A program made the translations under genes and the position numbers. Source: Mesostigma viride (lineage: Eukaryota > Streptophyta > Mesostigmatophyceae > Mesostigmatales > Mesostigmataceae). Taken from it: a stretch of 64,000 nt of DNA. The stretch lies in contig RPFO01000312.1 of NCBI GenBank assembly GCA_009746045.1, positions 3,643,714 to 3,707,713 on the forward strand, in the 5' to 3' direction. Below, one piece after another: positions 45,250 through 64,000 of this stretch; within the stretch, counting starts at the first letter, position 1; each line of letters begins with the position of its first letter. The notes beneath the pieces were generated by a model. That model was not told the origin of the DNA and ran no database searches. It worked only from the letters and a program-made list of their open reading frames with translations.

Positions 45250-48200
45250 CTATAAAATGCTTGCATCCAAGACAAATTGCCCCTTGTTGCCATCCACCGG
45301 CAGGAGATTCCACGACCTGCGCAGGAAGTAGCACAGCAGGATGCGGCTCACCAGGTACAGCATGGTGCCGACCGTGAGGATCACGAACAGCGTGCCCACG
45401 ACGAGCTCCCCACCCCCAGTGAACCCGTCCCAAAAATACCAAAGCCCCAGCGCCACTGTGGCGCAGTGGGCGTGCCACACTCCCTGCTGCAGCGTGTTCT
45501 TGTCGGCGTACAGGTACGGCCGTGCACAGAAATGGAGCGCTGCGAACCCTATCAACAGAAGCAACGCGGCCAGTAGCTGAGAGTAGGCATCGGCCGCGCC
45601 CACAAATACTGTGACGATGATCAGCAGGAACTTCTGGGCCATGCTCACGCACTCCCAATAGAAGTACCGTAGTTTGTAGTCCTGATACAGGAACCCGTAC
45701 TGGCTGTGGCTGTGGTCTTCCCCGAGCGCGCGCCGATGGTGCCACATGAAAACCACCCAAGCAAGCGGCATCCCGACAACAAATAGAGCCAGCGTGGGCA
45801 CAGCGACACCAAACGCGAGCCAAAAGTGGTCGCCCTCGTAGCACTCCAGCCCCAGGTCGCTCTCCCAGTGCTTGCCCACATAGATGCCCCCGCCGTCAGT
45901 GCTCCGGTCAACAGTGTAGCAATTGAACACCTGCAGCATGGCGTCCGTCACTGCAGGCCATATGAAAAAGAACACGGCCATGCCGCTGACCACCCACCGG
46001 TGCCAGAAATAGCGCCCCAACGTGACCTCAGTTGCAGGATTGCGCCCTCGGGCCCGCTGTACTCGGTATATGATGATCCAGACGACTGCTAGAATTAGTA
46101 ATGCCCCTAACGGCAGGAGCGCATAGTAGAGCGTTTGGATTACTGGCCATGGCAGGTGGGTGTTGCGAAAGGTGCACTCGAATGAGAAGACGCCACCACC
46201 ACCTGTCACGACGTTGCGCAGGGCGCCCAGGAAACGCTCCACCACGGGGGGCCAGGTGACCTTGTAGTTGTACGCGATGCCCATGATCTGGATGCGGGCG
46301 GATGGTGGGGGGGGGAGGGGAAGGAAAGGGCATGGTTCATAGTTATGCCAGTGCTATTTGGCGAGTATTGTAATTCCATCATGATAGGGTAGCGTGCTTG
46401 ATTAGCAGAGTCTAGCTTTTATACCAGATGGCAGAGTTGTTGGTTTGATTTGCATCACTTACATCACGAGGGCTTAAGCACATGCCTAGACACCAATTGC
46501 ACCAGTTGCACCAGTTGCACAAATTGACACTACGTACAGGCAGGAGCTGTGAATCTGCTCACAGGCTTTTGCTCTCTGGCCGCGTGCCGGCAAGCAGGCG
46601 CAACAAAGTAATAGACTGGAATGCACCTTTGGTTGCTTCTCGCTTGTCATCTAGGCGCTCACTTTGAGGGGCACAAACCCTATTTTAGGTGTTATTTCGT
46701 TTACCACTGGCTGGGGCTACTGCAGGCCGCGTTTGTCACACCGGCTCACAACGCGAACGCAAGAATTAACTTGTCTTCAACACACTCACATCCAGGACTT
46801 TGTCTTTGCAACTGAGCCATGATTGCCGCGCTCAAATTACAAGATGTGACAACAGAACACATACAATTATGGCATCAATAACACCAATAAGCCAACAGGG
46901 GTCCTTGTTTGTAGCGATCGATCTAGTTGCCAGCGCGATTCCTGCATCCTTTCTCCTAGCATCACTTTATGGCATGTGGCGTTGGCGTTTCCTATCCACG
47001 AAACAGGACTAAAGCCCCGCCGCTTACCTGCATGTCATTAGGCACCAAGCTAAAAGGCCCCCCAGCTCCCGTGTGATTACCTGGCAGTAGGAGACGAGGA
47101 TCTTGATGTACACCGCCGCGTTCAGGTGGTCCGCTACCACCCCATCCGTCCGCCAGCGCAGCGTCTCGCGCACCATGAACGCATACAGCGCGGCGCCAGC
47201 CGCCATGAACATGACATAGTAGGCCGTGTTGAGCGCCACGCTGGGGCACTGCTTGCACTCAAACCCAGGTTTGCGGGTGTAGCCCTCGGCACACTCGGCA
47301 CAGAGTACCCCGCGATAGCCCTGGTCCACGTCACACTGCGCGTCGGCACGCCAGGTGGCGGATGTGCTGTCCGCCACCATGGCCAGGAGGGCATCCTCCC
47401 GCCCGGGGTAGTTGCACGCGTTTTCGTTGAGGCAGGCGTGGAACTCGTACGAGACGTTGGAGGAGCGCCAGTAGCCGGGGAGGGGCAGCACGTCGTCCCC
47501 CCCCAGGCAGATAGCCTCGGGCGGGCACAGCTCGCACTGCCTGTTCTGCGGGCGCCAGCTGAAGAGTGGTGGGTCGCACCGCTCGCACGCGTTGCTGGCG
47601 CGGCGCACCTCCCCCGGGACGCAGGCCCGCACGCGCAGCTGCACGCTGGTCCCCCGCACGCCAGCGCTGGCAAAGGAGACAGTGTACGTGCCGGGCAGCG
47701 CCGTCAGAACAAGGTCGTCGAACTCGGCACGCCCGTTGACGGACGCCTGCAGGAGCTTGCCAGTGAGACCGGGCGGGGCATTCTTGACTGAAACGAGCGC
47801 ACCCACCTCGGACGCCACCTCCTGGTTGTAGGCGTCCAATAGGGACACTCCAATCGTGGCCAGGACCTGCCCGCTGCGGAACTCTATGAACTCGGGAACC
47901 ACTGTCGAATTGGCGATCGATAGAGTGACCGCGGAGGTGGCGGCATTGTTGCCGTAGCGGGCGGTGTTGCCTGACCAGCCGGCGCACCCCGTGTTGGCTG
48001 TGCGGATGGAACCGTCGGGGCACGCGATGACCAGGTTGATGGGCGCCCAGAGCACGCCCCCCCCCCCCTTAATGCGGAGTTGTCGTTGCACTGGCATCCG
48101 CGCAGGTGGAGGGCATCGGCTGACGCCCCTTCGTCGAGGTAGAGCGCGCCACCGCTGCGGGCAGGATAAGGGGGGACGGTGGCGTGGTGGCATGGTGGCG

Positions 48201-51200
48201 TGGTGGCGTGGTGGCATGGTGGCATGGTGGCATGGTGGCATGGTGGCATGGTGGCGTGGTGGCGTGGTGGCGTGGTGGCATGGTGGCATGGTGGTGTGGG
48301 TGGTGTACACGCAAGGCCTCAAGGATCCAGCACCAAACAAAGAGGCAAAAGCACCAAGGTTTCTCGGCAGTCAGACACAAGCACCGTCTCTACAACCTGT
48401 TCGAATGGCGGTGCCTACCAAGACCGCCAGCTGTTGACGCAAATTTCTTCTCCAGGACGTTTCGACGCAGCCGCTGCTTGCATGGCAGGTCGCCTTCTCT
48501 TAAGCGCAGCTGTCTTAGGCCCCCCCTCGATGGGCAAGCCATGGTTGGAATGCATGCATTATCTCGCGTTGCAAACCCTCAACGGGCCAGGAGACTTGGC
48601 CCACCAAACGGTGATCTATATGCAGGCGAAATGCGTGCGAGTTCCAACAGCTTGGCACCAGGCACCAAGATGTCGCACACCAATTCAATGACGGCAAAAG
48701 CCCGCCACCAGCATGTTAGCAAGCATCTACCTTTGTGCGAGGTTGGTGCGGAACGCGCACGGGCTGGTAGCAGCGGGCGCATCCATCGCATCCACCCCCT
48801 CCGTGCCGTTGTCAGTAACCAGCACCGCAGCGCTGCCCACACCTACAAAGAGCGCCCCCCCGCGCGCCCCCGCCGCGTTGCCCACGTGCATGGTGTTGAG
48901 GGATGTCAGCACTGCGGCGCCGTATAGGCCGAGTGCCCCCCCGTCTCCCACCGCGCGATTGCCTTCATACACACACCCGTTGCTCGTGATGCTGGCGTCC
49001 TCCACGTATGCAGCGCCCGCGACCTCCCCCGCGTAATTACCAGCGTAAACACAGCGTGTAGCGACGCAGGCCGACCCCCCCGATGCAAACATGGCACCCC
49101 CCGCACGCGACGCGTCGTTCCCCACAAATCCCGCCCCCGTGATGTTTAGGGAGGATCCCAAGTCTGCATACAGCGCGCCGCCCAGCACCGCCGAGTTATT
49201 CTGGAACACGTCCCCGATGCTGTCCATCCCTGCCCCTGATATCAGGAACAGGGCGCCCCCCATGGTCGCTGCACGGTTGCCCCTGTACTCACATCCCATG
49301 GAGCGCAGAAGAGTTGACCCGCCTTCCACACGGGCCACCCCGCCCGCCCCGCTCCCTTTCTCCGCACGATTGGATGCAAACACGCTGGCGGTAAAGCGAC
49401 AGAGTGACCCAGAGGATAGGTACGCCACCGCGCCGCTCTGGTCCGCGGTGTTGTGATGAAACTGGCAATGGTCGCAGGAGGCCTCTGTTCCGATGTCCCC
49501 AATGGCGAGCGCGCCGCCGCTGTCCCCCGCCGCGTTGCCAGCAAACAACGCGCCCTCGCCCGACCAGACGGACTGCGACTGCAGCGCCACCGCACCGCCC
49601 AGCGCGCCCGCCGCGTTGGACGCAATGGTGGAGTTGAGGACAGCCGCGCGGGTGTCCGCCCCCTGCCCGAACATGGCCCCTCCCTGGGACCCCGCGCGGT
49701 TGTGTGACAGGTGGCACGATTGAAGCTCCAGGGAAGGTCCCTGGAAGGCGGACACCCCGCCTCCCACATCCGTCGCGTTGTTGCCGATGAAAGTGCTGTT
49801 CCTGATTCTGGCGACCGTACGTGCGTCCTGCGCGTGCAGACCACCCCCGCACTTCCCGGCGTTGCGGTCAAGCAAACACGAGTCCAGGCGGAGGGTGGCC
49901 GCGAACGACACGGAGAGGGCACCACCACAGCCTGCTGCTCGGTTGGACAGGAAACGAGCACCTGTGAAAATGCCCCGCGTCCCACCACCCACCAGCCTCA
50001 CGCCGCCCCCTAGACCTCCCGCCACATTGCCGACGAAATTGCTCGCTTCTGCCTCGATGTCTGCACCCGCTGAGACCACCATGCCTGCCCCGTTGCCCTT
50101 GCCCCCGTTCCCCTGGACCACGCTTGACACCAGGCGCACACTTGTCCCCACCCCAGCCACCATCAGGCCACCACCACTGCCACCCGCCACGCACGTGACC
50201 ACATGGCTGTTGTCGATGATGGCGGCAGCGGCCGTGTCCAGGTGTATGCCGCCACCGTCACCCCCGGCGCTGCAGTTGGCCACCAGGACACCTTGCAGGG
50301 TGGAGCGGGAAGAATCGCTGAACGCCATGGCACCCCCCACGGTCGCGTTGTTGTCGACAAACACGGACTTGGTGGCGGAGAAGCTGGATGGCGACATGGT
50401 GACGTACACCGCCCCTCCCCTTAGCTCCGCGGAGTTGCCAGAGAACGCCACCTGGTCACAAACGGCCTGGCCCCCGGCTGAAATGTGGAGCGCGCCACCA
50501 TTGACCGCCCTGCCCCCCGAGAGGGAGACGTTGGCCAGAATCAGCTCCCCGTAGGACGCCACGGTGAAGAGGCGAGTGCGACCGACCCCCCCCAGACGGC
50601 ACCCACCACCACCTCCGCACGAGGCACCAGAGATGGCCACGCTGCGGTTTACGATGATGGCGTCCGCCACGCTGATGTCAGCGGTCAGCACGATGATGTC
50701 AATGAATTCATCGCCCAGGTGTGTCAGGATCTCTGCATAGGTGGCAGCCGTGGCGACTGTGGCACGGAAGCAAGGAGTGGAGACAGAAACAAGAAGAGGG
50801 GCAGGGCATTCATGCATGTTTCAGCGCAACATTGTTTCCAACCGGCTGAGCAGCCAGCTTAAGAAGGGCCCATAGAATAGGACATCATGTCATGCAATCC
50901 AATAGGACATGATGTTATGGGATGCAATAGGACACTATGTCATGCAATCCAATAGGACATGATGTTATGGGATGCAATAGGACACTATGTCATGCAATGC
51001 AATAGGACACTATGTCATGCAATGAAATAGGACATCATGCCATGCAATGCAATAGCGCATGTTGTGCAAAGTTTCCTTTCTACTCAGCACCGCTGTCACC
51101 ATGGAAGTCCACGCGTTGAGCACAGTTAGACACAGGGAGTGGTCCCCCAGCACCAAGTGCACACTGTGAGGGTGCCTCAATATGCAAGTAACATATGCGG

Positions 51201-54200
51201 GCCTCCTAATTAAGACCTTAACACCTAGGCTCCATCTCCTGTCACTATCATCATACAACGTTCCAATATAAGGGACAAGAGTGCCCATAGGGGCCCACAG
51301 CTCCAGTCTCAGTTGCACTCCCTCTACAACAGACATAAGAGCTCACATGCGCCCGACGCCTCGGAGCAGTTGAAGCTGGCCATGCTTGCAGCGTCGCCGC
51401 TGCTGCCACCCACCCCATCCCCCAGGAAGTGGCCCCCCTCCACGCTGCACGCCTGCGCGTCCTTGGACACAAAGCGGACACCGACGGAGCCAGGGATGAT
51501 CTCCGCCGGGTCCGACCCGCCGCTGAAGGAGCTATTTTGGGAGAGGAAGACGGTGCCCCGGCCCATGGCAAAGACGACGCGGCCACCCCCGCGCGCCGCC
51601 GCGTTGCCCAGGTAGCGGCCGCGCAGCACCGAACAGCGGGCACCGCCCTGCAGGAACAGGGCCCCACCGCGCAGGGAGGCCAGGTTGCCCTCCAGGGTAC
51701 AGCCGTCCAGTGCCAGGAGGGAGGCGTCCGCGAAGACGGCGCCCCCATTGCGCGATGCATTGTTGTTGGACATGGCGCAGCCCGCGCAGCGCAGTTGCGT
51801 TGCTGGATCGATGAGGGACACGGCGCCCCCGTCCATGGCCGCATTTCCCACGAGCCGGGTACCGTCCAGGTCAGCTGCTGCACCGGACGCCAGCGCGACG
51901 CCGCCCCCTGACGTATTCGCACGGTTGCTGTCCAGGGACCCGCCTGCCACGCTCAGCTGGCTCCCGCTTCCCCCCACCGCTATGCCCCCCCCCGCTGTGC
52001 CTGCTGCGTTGTAGCCCACGGACACCTCTTGCAGACGGCACGAGGCGCCCGCACTCACTGCCAGCGCGCCCCCGGTGGTGGTGGCCACGTTTCTGAGGAA
52101 AGTTGCCCCCGTGACGATTGTGGCAGAACCCGCGTCAGTGATGGCCAAAGCAGCCCCCATGGTGCCCGCCCGATTGTCCTCCCACATGCAACCGCTGTTG
52201 ACGAGGCAGGAAGCACCCGCAGTCAGTGCCACACCTCCACCGGCATCCCCCGCCACATTGGAGGCGAACAAGGTGGAGGCCAGAGTCAGGTGCGCGCTGG
52301 TGCTTAGCAACACGCCGCCCCCACCGCCTGCCGCCTGGTTGGAGCGCACTTGGCTGTTGTTGAGGGAGGCGGTGAGACCCTGGGACAGGTACATGGCGCC
52401 CCCCCCGCCACCTGCTTGGTTGCCCTCCCACTGGCACCCGTCACAAGCCAGCGATGTGCTGGCACCCGCCCCATGCAGCCCGCCCCCCTGCTGCCCCGCG
52501 CGGTTGCCCCGCACAATGCTGTCAGACACCACCAGACGGGCCCCTGTGGACAGTGCCGCGCCACCCCCATCCCTCCCCGCCCCGTTGCCCGCCAATTCCG
52601 TGCTGGACGCCTGCACCATACTTCCTGCGCCCGCCACGTACAAGCCCCCGCCGTAGTCGGTGGCGCTGTTTTTGGCGAGCGATGATGTCAGCAGCGACGC
52701 GTGTGCGCCCGCCACCACGGACAGGCCACCCCCGTTCAGGGCAGCATTGTCCTCAACGCGACAACTCGAGGACGACAGCCGCGACCCGTCCCCCTCCACG
52801 TGCGCGGCTCCCCCCCTCCTGCCCGCCCTGTTGCGCACCAGCGCCACCCCCTCCAAGACGCACTGCGCCGCCAGCACCGCGTAGCAGCCCCCGCCATCCT
52901 CGCCCGCCCGGTTGTCCGCGAGTATACTGCCGTTGGTCACTGCCACCGTCGTCCCCGCGTCCTGCGCGTACACTGCCCCGCCCGACACGCCCGCGGTGTT
53001 GCCCGCCAGCACACTCGCCCCTTCCACGATCGCCTGGGTCCCCGTCAGTACCACGAGTGCACCGCCGTAGCTCCCTGCGCTATTGCCCCGCATCTCGCTG
53101 CCACGCGTGATGAGCAGGCTTGTCCCTTGGTCTTGCAAGAACAGGCCGCCACCAAGCCCCGGTGTCGTGTTGTTGACGACGCGCGCACCCACCAGCGTGA
53201 CAGATGCAGCACCGGCGACGAGGCCCGCCCCACCCAACTGCGCACCCGTGTTGGACTGGAACAAGGTGCCCTGGGAGCGGAAGATGGTCCCTGGGTCCTG
53301 GACAAAGAAGCCACCCCCGTAGTTAGCGGCCGAGTTGCGCTCCAGGGTTCCCCCCTCCACGGTGGCCTGCGGCGAGGATGACAGGCGGGACAAGGTCATA
53401 ACAAAATCAGCAACATGGCTGCATCGTGAGAGAGAAGACATGTGAGTTGTTGTCTAGGCTACCGCATTTACGGTCCATGCCTAACCTCAGTTACAAACAT
53501 GGCTGCATCCTGCAAAGAACTATCGCTTCAATCTCACACCCCGCACACACTCCCCCCTCCCCATTGCTCTCCCCCTGAGCTGCCTGTTCTCTGCTTTGTG
53601 TGCTGGATATGCTAGCTTTCCTAAGATCAGTTCTCGTCTTGTAAACCTTTCACATGCACACCATATGCCATCACCAGAGGCATATCATGACGATGCGAGT
53701 GGCGAAACGTGCGCAGTATTGCAGAAAGCCATGCTGCCGTCCTTGGCTTGGTGTGTGAATGAAAACAGCGAGCTTACACAAGCCTGAAGCAGCACCATCC
53801 ATCAACTCTTATCATCACTGCAAAGTCTATTGGCTGTTAACATTACTGCACCGTCCATCGACTCTTATCATTACTGCCCAGCCCGTCCGCTTTTCCCTCT
53901 TTTGGCTATTGTTCCACTATCCCGCCACCCAAGCTTTCACACACCACGGCGCCATTCCACGCGCAGATCGCCCCCCCTGCGGAATCAACCGCGTTCTCTC
54001 GAAACAATGTCCCATTTGCCGAGATATTCGTGGCACCCTCCTTGCCGTCTGCAAACACAGCACCACCATAGGACCCCGCGTGGTTTCCGCTGACGTCACA
54101 CGCGTCCAGGGATGCGCCCCCACCCGCCCACAGACTCAGGACGCCTCCCCGCTCCCCCGCCGAGTTACTCCCAAAGAAAGAATCTGTGGCGGAGAAGTAG

Positions 54201-55061
54201 CTGCCTGCCCCCGTCACGTATACCGCACCCCCCATGGCCGCGGCACGGTTCGCACGCATGGCCACAGAGAAGCACGTGACCTGGCCACCCGATGAGATCT
54301 GCACCGCGCCCCCGTTATCTGCCGCACTGCCACCTGTGAGGGTGACATGTGCCAGGGCCAGCACGCCCCCCGCACCGACGCTGAAAATTCTGCTGGCGTT
54401 CCGTGCATCCAGCGTGCACCGCTGGCTTGTTCCGCACGCCCCCGTGATTGATAGAGTGCGCTGGGTGATGTGGGGGAGAGGCGTGGCGTCGGCCAGTGAC
54501 ATGTCGGACGTCATGATGATAGAGGTGACACGTGGGTCTTGCAGGGCCACTAGCAGGGATGCCGTGTCCCCCGCTGCCACCGCCTCGGCACCTGAAGTCG
54601 TCGGGATTCATGCAAGATGATTCTTTATGTTAGCATCCGCAACGTGTTTAGCTGCATTCCTCTGAATCCTCTGTGAACCCGGTGGGTTTCCTGCACAGGT
54701 CCCCACAGTTGCGAAGCATTCTCATCGGACGCCAGTGCCGAAGTTGGATTGTGCGTGTGAAGTCTAGGCTTGTGCCTGTTAAGTCTAGGCTTGTGCCTGT
54801 GAAGTCTTTCCTCAACCCAGTGCAGCTTCCATGAAAACGAAGGCACATTATAATAATATCGCCGAAATGCCCGGTTGATGACACACCAGCCAAGAACGGA
54901 AATCGGGCAGGCAACTCCCGGGACCCAAAGCAAAATCAAAACGACCCGACCGCCCTTACTTCCCCCGCCCCCCCAACCCCCCATCCTTGCCCTCGCATGG
55001 TCTTACCTTGAGCATGCGATCCCCAGACGAGTACCAGTAGAAGGGAAGCGATGAAAGCCAT
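45250..55061 (-). CDS. Secreted PMP beta-helix, multi-pass membrane protein, ~2,286 aa, six exons
   Basis: Exons (minus): 55061-55007, 54591-~53945, 53366-51347, 50756-48731, 48154-47081, 46287-45250. Phases fit throughout except for one frameshift in a 12-C run (12 G on the coding strand) at 48057-48068. Adding one G gives 6,861 nt. Domains: signal peptide MAFIASLLLVLVWGSHAQ; about 1,600 residues of polymorphic-membrane-protein repeats (NxAxxxGGA and GGAV/L motifs, right-handed beta-helix); an Ig-like stretch; a Cys-rich ECM-receptor-like region (CERCDPP, CAECAEGYTR, CKQCP); then about eight transmembrane helices, from LNTAYYVMFMAAGAALYAF to LVVGTLFVILTVGTMLYLV. The protein is probably a cell-surface adhesin or sensor with a TRP-like or receptor-like membrane part; the function is not known. 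The end of the second exon is uncertain (GTGTGT donor preferred). Its paralogue lies head to head at 56294. Confidence 0.85.
48178..48305. repeat. 9-bp minisatellite GGTGGCATG/GGTGGCGTG
   Basis: About 14 tandem units in the intron between the fourth and fifth exons of the minus PMP gene. It begins only ~24 bp upstream of the fifth exon's acceptor, on the coding strand side. It creates spurious His/Pro-rich open frames. Confidence 0.9.
50872..51056. repeat. Minisatellite AATAGGACA-ATGT-ATG in a PMP intron
   Basis: About seven units of roughly 26 bp (AATAGGACACTATGTCATGC and variants with GATGTTATGG), in the intron between the third and fourth exons of the minus PMP gene. The paralogous intron has an unrelated GT/GTGC microsatellite instead. 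Confidence 0.85.
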
Positions 55062-56293
55062 GATATGCAGATGCGATTCAAGGAAATATTTACATTTCGA
55101 GAGGCTAACTACATGAAGCGGGAGCAACGCTCACAACGAATATATAAGGCAAGTCCCGCCCATTTGCCGCCTGCCGGCATCTTGAACGGCATTTCCTCTA
55201 TGCAAGGCAATCATCATCCCGTCAATGACAGAAAAATAGACGACCTAGAATCCCAGTGCAGGGAGACATCGGCCATGGCTGTTGTCGTATGCCACACCCG
55301 AGCTACCCTAGGGCAACGCAACATTTTTTGTTCTTGTGTCAGGCCTCCGCGACTTCTGCGTCAGATCTTGGGTTTCGATCATGGCCGGCATCCGCTACCA
55401 GCTCTTGCCGGCTACCAAGCGCGATCATGACTGTCACGACACACTGTAGAATAGCCTCGTGCTTGGTTGTTGTTGTTGTTGGGTCCCACGCCGCAATCAG
55501 CAGCAGAGAAATCTCTTTCGTGCTTGACTGCGACTTCTCAAGTTTTGCAATGGAGAGATGGACAAATGGGGTGATCCTGTGCCAGTTGTTGACGTTGGCC
55601 CGCTGTTGACAAGCGTGCAAAGTCGACAGTTCAGTTCAGTTGGATCCCGCGCCGGTCATAGCCCGACAGAGAAAGTCGACAGGACACGTGCGCAACACGG
55701 TGCGAACTGCGAAAACTGCACACCTCGGTTTACACGGGACGTACATATTCTTGACACGTGGATATGTTTGGTGAGGCTTTGCACGAATTGATGGACAGCT
55801 CAGTGAGCTCGAGGCACGTGCCAGAGGATAGGAGACAAGACGTTTAGATCTTACCAGGATACGCTATAGGATGGCAAACTTCAATAATTTTCGCCGGCTC
55901 CTGCGGCGTTCCTTTGACGGCATACATGGCAAACGGGCCCATCAAAATGGTTACAGCGTATCCTATTCTTTCCTCGTAAATGGGTCACCGCGTATCCAAT
56001 TTCATTTTTGCGACATGCGAAGTTGCGAGCATGTGTGGACATTATGCGGACATAAAGATGCAAACGCAAAGATGCAAAAGTACCGTACCAGTATCTAGTG
56101 TGTATATTCCACACGTAAAAGAAAAGTAGTAACGCGGGGGCGTTGTTAAGTTTATTGCAACTAAGAGGGCAATAGTGCTGTCGGAAATTCGCGTAGACCT
56201 GCTCCTGACTTAGGGTGGCATGATGGCGGAGTACTTTTGTGCCCAGTTATCTACTCTGGACGAAGCACTTCGGCTGGCTTGGGATTTGGTAAC
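55062..56293. promoter_or_regulatory. Shared upstream region of the head-to-head PMP genes
   Basis: 1.23 kb separates the two signal-peptide ATGs. A TATATA at 55141-55146 sits about 80 bp before the minus-gene ATG and could be its TATA box. No matching element was seen for the plus gene. No supported open frame lies between them. Confidence 0.45.

Positions 56294-64000
<7,707 letters not shown>

Noticed and set aside
49778-53110. Long open frames antisense to the PMP exons (up to 258 aa, and the 226- and 218-aa ones)
   Set aside because: Pro/Ala/Arg-rich shadows of GC-rich PMP codons; the sense strand has consistent splice sites, phases and motifs.
45250-54591. Three or more separate PMP genes on the minus strand
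   Set aside because: Exon phases 1-0-1-2-0 chain without conflict from one signal-peptide exon to one stop, and the plus paralogue has the same boundaries, so a single gene is the better model.

Overview
This window is nuclear DNA of a eukaryote, most likely a unicellular green-lineage alga. The evidence is GT-AG introns throughout, a plant-like ribosomal protein eL15, a plant-type CAN nuclease, the 3' end of an ER GPAT9 acyltransferase, LINE and DNA transposon debris, and microsatellites. No species can be fixed from the sequence; a prasinophyte is my guess. There are no bacterial operons.

Layout. (1) 1-17990: a tandem array of a 7.6-kb unit. Copies A and B look near-identical; copy C is shorter and full of one-base deletions. 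Each unit carries the last two coding exons of GPAT9, several kb without recognisable genes, a GGGA microsatellite and, in A, two inverted arrays of a 42-bp palindromic repeat. (2) 17500-19000: dispersed repeats and a tRNA-related SINE-like element. (3) 19600-28051, minus: a nine-exon gene for a CAN-type (staphylococcal-nuclease-like) protein of 333 aa, with LINE and MITE insertions in its introns. (4) 28948-31720, plus: a complete four-exon RPL15 (eL15) gene of 204 aa, divergent from the nuclease. (5) 32085-45000: nested transposable elements: palindrome-bearing repeats, LINE reverse-transcriptase fragments, two copies of an element that carries LINE ORF1 but no reverse transcriptase, a TTAA-flanked piggyBac-like element and a long foldback. 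(6) 45250-64000: two very large head-to-head genes for secreted beta-helix (PMP-repeat) multi-pass membrane proteins.

The two PMP genes share exon layout, intron phases and signal-peptide exon. I reconstructed the minus gene completely (six exons, about 2,286 aa if one G-run is corrected); the plus gene runs off the window. They share two long, almost gapless blocks of near identity (about 1.66 and 1.39 kb) that break off at module edges and in the introns, as expected from recurrent gene conversion. Each gene also carries one frameshift in a G homopolymer.

The best candidates for something new are the PMP pair (mosaic exchange plus slippery G-tracts), the ORF1-only retroelements with clear 12-bp target-site duplications, a CAN nuclease that has lost two catalytic residues, the inverted palindromic arrays, and a SINE-like repeat whose hairpin shows a compensatory base change. 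All functions come from reading sequence by eye; no database search was run.
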